A stretch of DNA of 64,000 nt from an uncultured Pseudomonadales bacterium (lineage in GTDB: Bacteria > Pseudomonadota > Gammaproteobacteria > Pseudomonadales > Pseudohongiellaceae). The stretch covers positions 1-64,000 of the forward strand of contig CAMYOK010000014.1 in assembly GCA_947259995.1 (NCBI GenBank). Reading direction: 5' to 3'. The notes beneath the pieces were generated by a model that was not told the DNA's origin, searched no databases, and worked only from the letters and a program-made list of their open reading frames with translations. A program made the position numbers and the translations under genes. Positions 26,548 to 40,209 of the stretch are shown here, in pieces. How positions within the stretch are numbered: position 1 is the first letter of the stretch; every line of letters starts with the position of its first letter.

Positions 26548-27363
26548 CTAATCGTTAAACTCAAGTACTAGGGGGGGGTGTGGAAGCCATTCTATCGACT
26601 GAAGGACATTTGCGAAATTAAGATCATAAGCATCATCAAATTTATTGATATTTAAGATAATCGATTCACCATCAGATTTATCGGTTTTAAAGGCTAGAAT
26701 TACTATATTGGTATGACCTTCGACTTTTATAATGGCGGTTACGGCAAATATCTTTCGCAGTATTATCAAGGTATTGATTAGTTTTTTTTGATTCTCCAGC
26801 ACATAGTTGATCGCAATGAGGCCATTTTTAGATAGCGCTTCCCATAAGTTTGTAATGAAGTCATTTGAGAGTACCTCGTTGTAATTACTGCGAACATCAA
26901 ACAAATCACAATAAATAATATCCTGTTCTGGGATTTTACGAGATATAAACTTTGATGCATCCTGAACAACTATCAAACTACTTGAGCTAGGGCATAAATG
27001 AAAAAAACGTTTGACTTGCTCAAGCCTTGTTTGTGACATTTCAACTGTGGTCAGTTTAACTTGTGGAAAAACCTCACCAATATAGCGTTCTATAGCGCCA
27101 GTACCGAGACCTAAATTTAGTACTTTTGTAGCTTCAGGCTTAAGAATATGAGCAATTAGCATTGACCTTACATAAGGCACTAACGGAACGCATGGCTCCT
27201 TTAGTGACATGGCTCCGTGAAGCACACCATCTTCACTCATCATCCATCTTAGATCTGCATTTTCTCTTACTTCCATTCTACATAAGGAACTTGTTTCCTT
27301 ATCTAGTACTAACCCCTTATTTGGATCAAACGTTTTGAAATCAAAATACATAGTAAAGCCCAA
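26548..27363 (-). CDS. spermidine-synthase-like SAM-dependent protein
   Basis: A 271-aa protein with a Rossmann methyltransferase core: motif I NLGLGTGAIERYIG, then TTVEMSQTRLEQVKRFF and IIYCDLFDVR. This is the pattern of spermidine synthase-like proteins of the PolyA-aminopropyltransferase fold. The first ATG overlaps the end of the upstream broken exporter gene; ATG 27351 is an alternative start. It is downstream of a His-rich exporter and a small lipoprotein. Several active-site acids of true spermidine synthases cannot be confirmed, so the substrate is unknown. Confidence 0.65.
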   Translation of the reverse strand: MGFTMYFDFKTFDPNKGLVLDKETSSLCRMEVRENADLRWMMSEDGVLHGAMSLKEPCVPLVPYVRSMLIAHILKPEATKVLNLGLGTGAIERYIGEVFPQVKLTTVEMSQTRLEQVKRFFHLCPSSSSLIVVQDASKFISRKIPEQDIIYCDLFDVRSNYNEVLSNDFITNLWEALSKNGLIAINYVLENQKKLINTLIILRKIFAVTAIIKVEGHTNIVILAFKTDKSDGESIILNINKFDDAYDLNFANVLQSIEWLPHPPLVLEFND

Positions 27364-28430
27364 CTAAGATAATTAAGGTCCATTTTTTATGTTCATGTCG
27401 ATGATGCAAATCAGGCCAATGCGGATGCTTGTACTCTAGTGCTTCATGCTCATGAAAATGGGTATGCCTTACAGATTCATCCAAGCCAATATGGCTGTGG
27501 TTATGATGATTGTCATCATGTCGATGAGAATGCTTATGTGCGAGTTTTTCATGTGTATGAGAATGCGCATGATTGTCTAGCATAAGCAGTGTAATAGCAA
27601 TGACAAACAGTCCTCCGGCTAATATATGACTGCCTGTTAGTTCATCTCCCAACAACACAACAGATAACAAAAGGCCAAAAAAAGGTGCACTTGAGAAAAT
27701 AACCTGAGATCTTGTCGCACACATTCCTTGCGCAGATTTTATGTATAGAACAATACTCGCACCATACGACAATGCCCCCACAAACAAAGCACTTACTATT
27801 ACTGTTGAATCCCAAACAAAAGGGTCAAGAGTAATGCCAATTAATAAATTAACAAGGCCAGCAACTAGGCCTTTCCAGAAAGTACTTTGGCTAGGTGGAA
27901 TCCCATCAATGGTAGCAGTTAGATGGTTATCTATTTCCCCACATTAAGCAAGCCAATAAGACTAATACAGATCCCAGCCACTCAAATCCTACCAGTGAGA
28001 ATGTGAATAGCGTGGCGGCTATAAAAGCAGTAAAGATTCCATCCCACTCTGAAATTCTTAAGTGATCACGAAAGAAAAATACACCGATAATGGCAGTCGC
28101 AACAAACTCAAAATTCAGCAGTAAGGATACCGATCCAGCTTGCGACAAAGTTAGTCCAAACATTAGAAATATCGACCCCAAAATACCGCCAAATAAAATA
28201 GTCCCTAATAACCTCATTTTGTTGGGCCTGTCATACATTGGAGGAAGTGGCGAAGTGCCTTTCCAGATGGACATTGGCATTACGGCTAAGGCTGCTCCTA
28301 AATACAAAAGTCCAGCTAACTGAATGGGTGTCAAACCTAAAAGAAGCCATTTACTTGCGGGGGTTGCAGCTTCAAATAGAGCTGCAGAAAGGATTGCAAA
28401 TAATACAAAATAATTACACAGAAAAGTCAT
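27341..28430 (-). pseudogene. EamA/DMT exporter with His-rich C-terminal half, frameshifted
   Basis: The N-terminal half (ATG 28430 onward) and C-terminal half are in different frames. The break is at about 27934-27936: the coding strand has ATG TGG GGA AAT AGA TAA, whereas dropping one A gives ATG TGG GGA ATA GAT AAC and restores the family sequence WGIDNHLT...IDGIPPSQSTFWKGL. After repair the protein has about ten helices of an EamA permease followed by a long His-rich tail (SHTHEKLAHKHSHRHDDNHH and HTHFHEHEALEYKH). The tail suggests metal-ion export or sensing. One extra base could be a sequencing error or a recent mutation; otherwise the gene looks well preserved. Confidence 0.8.
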
Positions 28431-28462
28431 CTAGAATGCGCCTAGAGTACGAGGAGATTATT

Positions 28463-28576
28463 CTAATCGTGGCTACGAATATATTCCTTTTTCTTCTCAC
28501 CATCATCACTACTTTCTTCGTGACCATGTTCTCCACAAGCACTCAAAATGCCAAATAAACCTGCAATAATAAACAC
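28463..28576 (-). CDS. 37-aa His/acid-containing lipoprotein
   Basis: Short frame reading left from GTG 28576 to TAG 28463. It has a lipoprotein signal ending in lipobox LSAC, then a hydrophilic tail GEHGHEESSDDGEKKKEYIRSHD. The codon before KK is GTT, where ATG would be expected, so the start codon may have decayed and GTG two codons later is used only if functional. It lies 32 bp upstream of the His-rich exporter gene on the same strand. Likely a tiny periplasmic metal-binding lipoprotein. Confidence 0.45.
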   Translation of the reverse strand: MFIIAGLFGILSACGEHGHEESSDDGEKKKEYIRSHD

Positions 28577-28859
28577 TTTTTTAACAGCCTAAAAAAACTC
28601 GTATATCAACCCAGAATATATGAGTTGATGAAATAAGAACTTCGTATTGTAACCACCCAATTAACAACCGACCTTTAAAGTAAAGGGCTAATCTGCTAGC
28701 CGTAATCACCTTGGAGGCACTCACCGAATCGCAGTATTCGGCCTTTCGTTACTGTCTTGCCATTGCCACTTCGTAGCTAAACTTTGTGCGTGATCGAGGA
28801 TCGAGACTCACAAAAAGATAGAGATCCAGCCATTCCTGCAGCGCAGTGCACTGCAATTA

Positions 28860-28950
28860 AAGCGTTCTGTGTGGGGATATAAATCGGCGTAATACGCTTC
28901 CTGTTCGCCCATGTCACTAGGTCAGCACTGAAGTACTCGGAGCCATAGTA
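28860..28950 (-). mobile_element. IS3-type transposase fragment (minus strand)
   Basis: The minus strand encodes YGSEYFSADLVTWANRKRIT and then PIYIPTQNA, resembling the rve catalytic region of IS3 OrfB (D-N-G-P-E-x-x-S...). The usual D-N-G is not intact. It is a short piece in a region of about 730 bp (28577-29310) without a functional gene. Confidence 0.5.
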
Positions 28951-28999
28951 CAACAGCGACGCACTTTTTGCGTGGGCGGAGAAGTGCGGGATTACGTAG

Positions 29000-29212
29000 A
29001 TGCACATTCAACTTGGCAAGCCACAGCAAAACGCTTATCTGGAACGTTACAAACGCAAGGTAAGATACAGTTGGTTGGAACAGTATTAGTTCGACAAGAC
29101 CGAAGAGGTACAAGAGTTTGCCACTCGATGGTAATGGACTTCTAACAACGAAAGAACGAATATGGCTCTCAGAGGATTTACCCCGAAACAGACGTTGGCC
29201 ATTGTGGCCTGA
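29000..29212 (+). mobile_element. IS3-type transposase C-terminal remnant (plus strand)
   Basis: The plus strand reads MHIQLGKPQQNAYLERYKRK, then VRYSWLEQY, stop, FDKTEEVQEFATRW, stop, WTSNNERTNMALRGFTPKQ. These are typical C-terminal motifs of IS3 OrfB. Two in-frame stops show decay. It is opposite in strand to the fragment just left of it, so an inversion or two separate insertions occurred here. Confidence 0.8.
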
Positions 29213-29310
29213 TCCTACTGATGACCTCTGTTTAAAATGGGGGATTACCTACTATTCGAGAATTTCCCGGAAAAAACACCTAGTGTAAAAGATCAAAGCC
29301 ACGATTTCAC

Positions 29311-29766
29311 CTAAGAACTGCAACCCAAACCTTGTAGGGCGAGTGCATCCTTAAAATCTATAAGATTAGAGTCGTGAGATAGGCCCTGTAAAATACCGCA
29401 TGATTCTATAGTTTGCGCTCCAACACATTTCTCGCGCAAGGCGATCAAGTTCGATTTCAATTGGGACAACTCCTCTACCCGAGTTTCAACTTGCTGGATA
29501 TGTTCGTCCAACAAAGCATTGATCTGGCTGCAATCTTGATTAGGAGTATCTCTAAACCTTAGCAGAGCCCGAACTTCAACTAGCATCATACCCAAAGACC
29601 TGCAGTGGCGGATGAAATTTAAGCGCTCAATATGAGCTTCACTATACAACCGGTAATTGCCGCTGCTACGCATAGGCTTAGGCAACAACCCCTCTTTCTC
29701 GTAATAGCGGATTGTCACAGTTTGGCAATCAGTACGTGACGCTAGCTCGCCAATTTTAATATCCAT
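29311..29766 (-). CDS. cadR: CadR/PbrR-type MerR regulator (Cd/Pb/Zn)
   Basis: A 151-aa MerR-family activator. The N-terminal winged helix (IGELASRTDCQTVTIRYYEKEGLL) is followed by the dimerisation helix and a C-terminal metal-binding part. C79, C114 and C123 are at positions close to the three metal-ligand cysteines of CadR/PbrR. It is transcribed away from the P-type ATPase gene at 29858, and the operator between them (29795-29815) has the MerR form. It should activate the ATPase when Cd(II), Pb(II) or Zn(II) binds and also control itself. Confidence 0.9.
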   Translation of the reverse strand: MDIKIGELASRTDCQTVTIRYYEKEGLLPKPMRSSGNYRLYSEAHIERLNFIRHCRSLGMMLVEVRALLRFRDTPNQDCSQINALLDEHIQQVETRVEELSQLKSNLIALREKCVGAQTIESCGILQGLSHDSNLIDFKDALALQGLGCSS

Positions 29767-29791
29767 TTACGACCTCATAAGTAATAAATAC

Positions 29792-29822
29792 TTGACCCTA
29801 TAGTAACTATAGGGTTTTTAAT
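29792..29822 (+). promoter_or_regulatory. MerR-type promoter/operator of cadA
   Basis: -35 TTGACC at 29792-29797 and -10 TTTAAT at 29817-29822 are separated by 19 bp, the long spacer typical of MerR-activated promoters. A perfect dyad ACCCTATAG-TAA-CTATAGGGT (29795-29815) fills the spacer and is the expected CadR/PbrR binding site. Confidence 0.88.
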
Positions 29823-29857
29823 CCATAACACCAACCTAATTCGGATAAGGATTTATT

Positions 29858-32059
29858 ATGAGCTACTGTAATTCAGAGGAATGTAGCACCCCCTTTACTT
29901 CGACTTCTTCCTTAGCTCCAAAAACAACCGAATTGAGTGCGACGACGGCTCTATACCGAATCAACAACATGGATTGTCCGACTGAAGAAAAACTGATCCG
30001 CGATAAGCTATCGAAACTAGACAATGTGACTGGGATGGATTTCAACTTAATACAGCGCACATTGTTAGTGAGACACCAGATGCAGTCTCTAGCGCCAATA
30101 GAGGAAGCTTTGTCATCCATTGACATGCGAGCAGTTAGGTTGGATGGATTCGAGGCAGAAGAGCTTGAACCGACAACTCAGGCGACGACATCACTACGTC
30201 CTTCATCAACTAACTGGTTACCCCTTGCGGTGTCTGGCGTGGCGGCAATTTTAGCGGAGGTAGTTTACTGGCTCAATGGGGCCAATAGCTGGGCAGTTGT
30301 CGCGCTTGCACTCCTTGCGATTACTCTTGGCGGCCTTCCTACCTACAGGAAAGGTTTAATCGCACTCAAGAATCTGAATTTAAACATAAACGCCTTAATG
30401 TCGATTGCGGTTACTGGCGCGATATTTATTGGCCATTGGCCAGAAGCCGCTATGGTAATGGTTCTATTTGCGCTCGCAGAAGTCATAGAGGCCAAGTCGC
30501 TGGATCACGCAAGAAACGCGATACGCGGCTTGTTGGAGCTTGCACCAGAAACTGCAACCATCCAGCAAAGTGACGGAAGATGGGTCGATGTTGAGGCCAA
30601 AACGGTTGCGCTGGGTAGCCGGATACGCGTTAGACCGGGAGAACGGATCGCCCTTGATGGTGAGGTGATTCAGGGTCACTCAACGGTCAATCAGGCTCCA
30701 ATCACAGGCGAAAGTCTGCCGGTCGAAAAGACTAAGGGGGATCTGGTGTTTGCTGGCACTATCAATGAATTGGGCTCGTTCGAGTATCGTGTCACGGCGG
30801 CCGCAAGCAATACTACGTTGGCTCGTATCATTCGAGCAGTCGAAACAGCGCAAGGAAGCCGTGCACCCACTCAACGTTTCGTCGATCAGTTTGCCCGCAT
30901 TTACACCCCCATCGTGTTCGGGGTAGCGGTAGCGGTGGCGGGACTTCCGCCATTGCTACTTGGAGAGGCGTGGCTGCCATGGATCTACAAGGCATTGGTC
31001 TTGCTGGTAATCGCGTGTCCATGTGCCCTCGTCATCTCCACGCCAGTAAGTATCGTTAGCGGTTTAGCCGCAGCGGCGCGGCGCGGCATTCTGATCAAGG
31101 GAGGGGTGTATCTAGAAGAGGGGCGAAATCTAACGTGGTTAGCGCTCGACAAGACAGGCACGATCACACATGGCAAGCCAGAGCAGACAGACTGGGAGGT
31201 ATGGGAAGATGCGGATTTCAATGAGTCTCGGGTGCTTGCCTATAGCCTTTCCTCACGATCCGACCACCCAGTCTCTAATGCCGTAACCCTCGCCGCTCGA
31301 GCCGATGGGGTAACAATACGCGAGGTGAGGGATTTCACCGCCTTGCCCGGGCGCGGCGTGCGTGGCGACATTGATGGCACGGTCTATTACCTGGGTAACC
31401 ACCGCATGGTTGAAGAGATTGGAGTGTGCTCTCCGGAATTGGAGGCGAGACTCTCGGCACTCGAAATTCAAGGCAAGACTGTCGTAATGCTAGTTGATGC
31501 CGATCGTGTGCATGCTTTGTTCGCAGTCGCTGATACCATCAAGGACAGTAGCCGCCACGCGATCGCCGAATTACACGCACTAGGTATAAAGACAATGATG
31601 TTGACTGGTGACAATCCGCATACCGCCGAGGCGATTGCCAGCCAGGTTGGCATTGATCGCGTCATGGGAAACTTATTGCCAGAGGACAAGCTGCGTGAGG
31701 TGGAGCGAATGTCATTGAATGGCAAGATCGGAATGGTTGGAGACGGCGTAAATGATGCACCAGCATTGGCGCGGGCCAATATTGGATTCGCGATGGGAGC
31801 CGCAGGTACAGACATTGCCATTGAAACTGCCGACGTGGCGCTAATGGACGACGATCTGCGTAAGATTCCTGTTTTCGTGCGGCTGTCTCAAGCCACCGCC
31901 AACGTATTAAAACAGAACATTGCGTTCGCACTCGGCATCAAGGCAGTGTTTCTAGTGCTGACCTTCACCGGAAACGCCACCATGTGGATGGCAGTGTTCG
32001 CTGATATGGGTGCTAGTTTGCTTGTGGTCGGAAATGGTTTGAGACTGCTTAAGAAATGA
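29858..32059 (+). CDS. cadA: Zn/Cd/Pb-exporting P1B-type ATPase
   Basis: A 733-aa P-type ATPase. The N-terminal heavy-metal domain carries MDCPTEE, a variant of the CxxC site in which the second Cys is absent; the phosphatase motif TGES is at about 285, the ion-binding CPC at 387-389 (IACPCALVISTP), phosphorylation site DKTGT at D431, HP motif SDHPVS and GDGVNDAPAL near 627-636. This is the ZntA/CadA (P1B-2) type, pumping Zn(II), Cd(II) and Pb(II) from cytoplasm to periplasm. It is divergent from cadR and driven by the MerR-type promoter. Confidence 0.93.
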   Translation: MSYCNSEECSTPFTSTSSLAPKTTELSATTALYRINNMDCPTEEKLIRDKLSKLDNVTGMDFNLIQRTLLVRHQMQSLAPIEEALSSIDMRAVRLDGFEAEELEPTTQATTSLRPSSTNWLPLAVSGVAAILAEVVYWLNGANSWAVVALALLAITLGGLPTYRKGLIALKNLNLNINALMSIAVTGAIFIGHWPEAAMVMVLFALAEVIEAKSLDHARNAIRGLLELAPETATIQQSDGRWVDVEAKTVALGSRIRVRPGERIALDGEVIQGHSTVNQAPITGESLPVEKTKGDLVFAGTINELGSFEYRVTAAASNTTLARIIRAVETAQGSRAPTQRFVDQFARIYTPIVFGVAVAVAGLPPLLLGEAWLPWIYKALVLLVIACPCALVISTPVSIVSGLAAAARRGILIKGGVYLEEGRNLTWLALDKTGTITHGKPEQTDWEVWEDADFNESRVLAYSLSSRSDHPVSNAVTLAARADGVTIREVRDFTALPGRGVRGDIDGTVYYLGNHRMVEEIGVCSPELEARLSALEIQGKTVVMLVDADRVHALFAVADTIKDSSRHAIAELHALGIKTMMLTGDNPHTAEAIASQVGIDRVMGNLLPEDKLREVERMSLNGKIGMVGDGVNDAPALARANIGFAMGAAGTDIAIETADVALMDDDLRKIPVFVRLSQATANVLKQNIAFALGIKAVFLVLTFTGNATMWMAVFADMGASLLVVGNGLRLLKK

Positions 32060-32365
32060 TCTCAAGGTTACTGGTGTACAATTGAGGGGATAGAATGGTG
32101 CACTTTTTTGAGATAGGCAATCACAGTGCTCTAAATTTTCCGGCCTTTGGTTAAGGTTTTCAACATCCTCTGAAAAAGTCAATAAATACCACGCTGGTAC
32201 AAATCGCATATCTAGGTGATGGTACTGCGCAACTACAATTAGAATGGACATATTACGAAGTGTGCCAATATGGATCCGACTATCGATATATCCTTGCCAT
32301 ACATAAAGAATTGTTTGTAGATGTTATCTACCTAAAATATTTTCTAGACCCGCGTCAAGACAGCT
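32060..32365. other. gap with no supported gene
   Basis: About 300 bp between cadA and the degenerate gene at 32366. AT-rich; no frame with a start, ribosome binding site and a recognisable product. It could hold remains of a promoter for the broken czc operon that follows. Confidence 0.35.
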
Positions 32366-32770
32366 ATGAAACTGCTAAATATCACACAGTGAGGTAGACT
32401 ATTTCGAAGCGCGGTCAGCTTTGTCGCAGTCACATTCCTATTATTTAGTAGCATCGCACATTTACATGTTCGTTACTGTCTTGACTGCAACGAGCCAGCC
32501 GTATCATTACATTTCGAGAACGAAAACTCTCACGTCGAAATTGCTCATTTGAAGCAAGAATCTTCCGACATCGAGAAAGAATTTTCCCTCGATACAGTAC
32601 TTTCTAAACGTAAACTTAGCTCCGTAAGCATTGCCATTCTAAGTTCGCTCTATTATCTGTCGTCACCTAATGATGACGGTATGCTTGCTATTCCCGAATT
32701 TTTCCAAACTATTCACACAGGTATTCCTACCACCTTATTACCCCTTCTCAAGCCCCCTGGCATAGCCTAA
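32366..32770 (+). pseudogene. periplasmic protein of an old czc operon, in-frame stop
   Basis: Reads from ATG 32366 (MKLLNITQ), meets TGA at 32390, and continues open to TAA 32768. After the stop comes a signal-like segment (SAVSFVAVTFLLFSSIAH), a HVRYCLDCNEP Cys pair and a hydrophilic domain ending LLPLLKPPGIA. The order small exported protein then TolC-type gene is like the two intact czc blocks in this window. A single nonsense change explains the break; stop readthrough is less likely. Confidence 0.55.
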
Positions 32771-32848
32771 TTAACGTATCGAGCAATTCCACTCAGACTG
32801 CACGTCTGAGCTAGCTCAATTATATTCGCTATTACAGGAGCAACTTTA

Positions 32849-33412
32849 ATGCACTTAAAGTGTTAACTTTTAGTGGTATTTTAACTACCACAAGTCCGCT
32901 TGCTCGGGCACAACAGACGCTTAACGGCACCATTACACTAAAGGACGAAATCAACGCGACGCTGGAGGCTAACCCACGATTACGCATCTTCCCCTTGCTC
33001 AACGAGGCTCTCGCGGGAGAGCGTGAAACAGTAAATCTAGATCCGTCATTTAGGGTCAGTTCCAATGTTGAGAATGTTTTAGGCACAGAAAGCATAAGCG
33101 GCATCTCCGCTACTGAGCTAAATCTTAGTTTGTCTCAAGTAGTGGAGATGGGCGACAAACGCACAATTCACGTCAATGCCATAAATCGAAGATTTGACTT
33201 GTTGAACACGGAGCGAAAGATCGCTGAGCTCGACCTACTCGGCGAAGTAGTCCGCCGGTTCAATGATGTTGCGAGCGCCCAAGAGCGCTTGGGATTGCAA
33301 TAACAAGCCACCGTGATTAGCTCTCAAACCATCGAACTTCTTACACCACTAGTAAATATAGGACAAACTCCCGCACATGAACTCAACCTGCACAGACCGC
33401 TTCAATGTAAGG
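32849..33412 (+). pseudogene. czcC-like gene, N-terminal half
   Basis: Starts at ATG 32849 after AGGAG, needs a one-base frameshift near 32855-32860, then reads AQQTLNGTITLKDEINATLE and VLGTESISGISATELNLSLS, clear N-terminal OMF (CzcC/TolC) sequence. A stop at 33301 is followed in frame by TIELLTPLVNIGQTPAHEL, which still matches the family, up to about 33412. The other half of such a gene lies at 40831-41562, so this is one half of a gene split by a 7.4-kb block. The following 240 bp (33413-33654) show no gene. Confidence 0.8.
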
Positions 33413-33654
33413 AAACTCATAAGGTGAAATCCGGGGCATTGATTTTGTTAGCACTATTCTAGTTAATGCTTCCTCTAGATTCACCGAAAATAATCCATAA
33501 ATTGATCAAATCCATTTTAATAACCCGTTTTTCATTATTCCGCTTATAAATCAGCATGTTGTGCGATCTAAAATTTTCTGCTCGCCCACGATGGTCGGAG
33601 TTTTCCACTGTTTAAGGAAAATTATTCAAACGGTATGGGTGTCTAAGTTGAAGC

Positions 33655-34254
33655 TCACTCTTTCCGTTCACTCTCGCTGTTGACATCGTGCAGGATGCTG
33701 CTCGCCCCTTTGAGAGCAATCGCCGCAACAGCCAGCCCAACAACCAGATCGGGCCACGCCTGCCCCGTCCAGAGCACGAGCCCTCCGCCGATGAGTACCC
33801 CCGCATTCGCGACGAAGTCGTTGGTACTAAAGGTCGTTGCCGCGCGGACATTTACCTCGGCATTTCGGATTTGCTTAAGCAGCCAGACGCAAAGCGCATT
33901 CACTGCCACAGCAATCACTGCCATCACCATCATGGTGTAACCTAACGGTTCAGGATCGCCCAAGAACCGGCGGCCCACGTCAAACAGGATACCTACGGCG
34001 AACAGGATCAGCAGTCCCCCGGAAACGCGCGCGGCGGCGCGCTTCCATACAGGGGGACGACTCAGCGCCAGCAGCGTGATGATGTAGACGATGCTGTCAG
34101 AGGCGTTATCAAGCCCGTTGGCGATCAACGCGCTGGAATCCCCGTTCACGCCCGTAATCAAAAACGCGATTGCCAGCGCCACATTGAGAGCAAGAACTAT
34201 CCACAAGATTTTTCGCTGGCTTGCAGTGCGTATCTTGAGATGGTCATCACTCAT
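33655..34254 (-). CDS. cation diffusion facilitator (CDF) transporter, short
   Basis: A 199-aa protein with about six membrane helices of the CDF family: SSALIANGLDNASDSIVY in TM2 and TFSTNDFVANAGVLIGGG in TM5. The usual H/D metal-site pairs are replaced by N-x-x-D-x-x-x-D and N-D, and the C-terminal cytoplasmic domain is absent, so it is a short variant. It would export divalent metals from the cytoplasm. Last gene of the second czc block on the minus strand, 41 bp after the pump gene. Confidence 0.8.
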   Translation of the reverse strand: MSDDHLKIRTASQRKILWIVLALNVALAIAFLITGVNGDSSALIANGLDNASDSIVYIITLLALSRPPVWKRAAARVSGGLLILFAVGILFDVGRRFLGDPEPLGYTMMVMAVIAVAVNALCVWLLKQIRNAEVNVRAATTFSTNDFVANAGVLIGGGLVLWTGQAWPDLVVGLAVAAIALKGASSILHDVNSESERKE

Positions 34255-34295
34255 GTTGCATTTTCCCGTTCTTGTTCATCCGAACTCCAACCTAC

Positions 34296-38445
<4,150 letters not shown>

Positions 38446-38457
38446 GGTTTGATCCTG

Positions 38458-39813
38458 TTAGTTGGTCTGATCAATCAGGGGAGAGAGCAGGGGCTCGGCG
38501 GTTAACTGCTCGATGTCTGCGCCGTGACGCAGAGCAGCGGTTGCCGCATCAATGAGCGTGCTACGCGCACCGATGAGCTCTTGTCGGGCAGTCACCCACT
38601 CCAAGTAACTGTAACGCCCACTCTCGTATGCGGCTTGAGTCTCAGAAAGTGCCTCAGTCAGCAATGGGATGGTGCGAGTCTGCAATGTATCGATGGTGAT
38701 GAGTGCCTGCTGCCGGTTCTGGAATGCATTGAACAATTGGGTGCGCAGATTGAGTAACGCCACTTCTCGTCGCACTTCCACTTCATCGCGCGCTGCGATT
38801 GCCGACCGCACGGCCCCACGGTTGCGCGTCGCGCTGAACAGCGGAATGCTGAAGCCAGCGACCAAGCCTAAGTCGCCACCTTCCTGGAACCTTCTGGCAC
38901 CAAGGGACCAGCGGGGGTCGGCTGTTGACTGCGTTCTTGCCAGGCGCACTTCTGCCTCGCGCATGCGCTCCTCGCTAGCGAATATCTGGATGAACGGATT
39001 CTGCTGAACGCGCGAAAAAAGGTTCTCAAAACTAACCGACTCTTCGATCTGGTAGATATCTCCTGTCACGGATTCGAAAGTAGGGTTTGTTTCGCCCCAC
39101 AGCTCAGCCAGCGCGACCTGGGCATACCTGAGTTGGTTCTCTTCGGACGACACGAGAAGTTCGGCCTGTGACAGCGCAGCCTCAGCCCGCAGCACCTCCA
39201 CATCGGGCGTGGCGCCTGCTGATGCCCTGTCTTGCACAATTTGCAGGGTTTCGCGAGCGAGGCTCTCTGCGTCCTGTGCCAATGAGAGTCGGTTCTGTGC
39301 GGCCAAATTCTCAATGTAGCGACGGGTTACCTCGCCTAGCAGGTCAAGGGCATCAACTTGCATTTCTGCATTTAACTGGCCGCGTCGGGCGCCGATGGAT
39401 GCCATTCTTGCCTCGCGCTTGTTGCCAAGCTCAATCACGGAAGAGACAGAAACCGTCAGCTCGGCACCATCAACGCCTTGAACGTTGCCAGTGCCGACGA
39501 TGTTTTCAACATCGACCCCAATTTCGATCGCAGGCTTGAGTGCCGCAGTTTCGGCCTGCCCCCGAAGCGCCTCATCGCGGAAATCAAAAACCCGCAGCTG
39601 CGGATTCTGCGTGAGAGTGAGCTCCATGGCCGTTTCGAGTGATAGGGTACCTTCTGCCGAACTGGCCAGCGCGCCATGGTTGAAGAGAATTATGCTGACA
39701 AACAATGGCTGCAAACGCTTCCATAGCCCTAGCCGCTGCGGTGAATTATTGAACATTGGATGCAGAAGGCAGCCGCGAAGCAGCCTTGCATCTGAAATTT
39801 TTTTCATGAGCAT
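38458..39813 (-). CDS. czcC: second CzcC-type outer-membrane channel
   Basis: A TolC-family protein, 451 aa from the first ATG; ATG 39807 or an internal Met are possible starts. A hydrophobic segment (LFVSIILFNHGALASS) near residue 40 is the likely signal peptide. OEP repeats show VGTGNVQGVDGAELTVSVSS and GDLGLVAGFSIPLFSAT. It serves as exit duct for the pump in the same operon and is the closest relative, within the window, of the split gene flanking this block. Confidence 0.88.
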   Translation of the reverse strand: MLMKKISDARLLRGCLLHPMFNNSPQRLGLWKRLQPLFVSIILFNHGALASSAEGTLSLETAMELTLTQNPQLRVFDFRDEALRGQAETAALKPAIEIGVDVENIVGTGNVQGVDGAELTVSVSSVIELGNKREARMASIGARRGQLNAEMQVDALDLLGEVTRRYIENLAAQNRLSLAQDAESLARETLQIVQDRASAGATPDVEVLRAEAALSQAELLVSSEENQLRYAQVALAELWGETNPTFESVTGDIYQIEESVSFENLFSRVQQNPFIQIFASEERMREAEVRLARTQSTADPRWSLGARRFQEGGDLGLVAGFSIPLFSATRNRGAVRSAIAARDEVEVRREVALLNLRTQLFNAFQNRQQALITIDTLQTRTIPLLTEALSETQAAYESGRYSYLEWVTARQELIGARSTLIDAATAALRHGADIEQLTAEPLLSPLIDQTN

Positions 39814-39873
39814 GAACTCCAGTCATCGGCTCTCTGAGAGAACCGAATTGAAAATAGGGAAATTTTCGGAAGT

Positions 39874-40209
39874 TCAGCGGGTGGGCGGTGGAATTGGAGG
39901 TGAGTAGGTCAAATTGGAGTAAGAGAGTTTGTGATTTATCATGAGCGCTGCACCGACAAGCTCCGCACTGATGTCAATGCTGACAGGGAGTGCAAAGCCT
40001 AGATGCACATGGGCACCGTGCTTGTGATGTTGGTCGTGAAACTCGTGACCGTCGTCTGGCGAATGTTCCGGAAGTTTGTCTACGTGGTCGTAATCCACTG
40101 TATGGCCGTAGGGATGTTCGCTGTCGGGCATATGTGCAGCCTCCGTCACTCCGAACATCAGGGAGTAATTGAGAATGAGCAGAAGTGCTATGACGAATTT
40201 CTTGTGCAC
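39874..40209 (-). CDS. second His-rich periplasmic protein (CzcI-like)
   Basis: A 111-aa protein with signal peptide (FVIALLLILNYSLMFGVTEA) and a His/Asp-rich middle (HTVDYDHVD, then HEFHDQHHKHGAHVH). The C-terminus SNLTYSPPIPPPTR parallels the one at 25957-26376. It opens the second czc operon. Probably a periplasmic metal buffer or sensor; exact role unknown. Confidence 0.6.
   Translation of the reverse strand: MHKKFVIALLLILNYSLMFGVTEAAHMPDSEHPYGHTVDYDHVDKLPEHSPDDGHEFHDQHHKHGAHVHLGFALPVSIDISAELVGAALMINHKLSYSNLTYSPPIPPPTR

Noticed and set aside
28238-28558. 106-codon plus-strand frame with hydrophobic end
   Set aside because: It is antisense to the EamA exporter and the small lipoprotein gene, which explain the sequence better.
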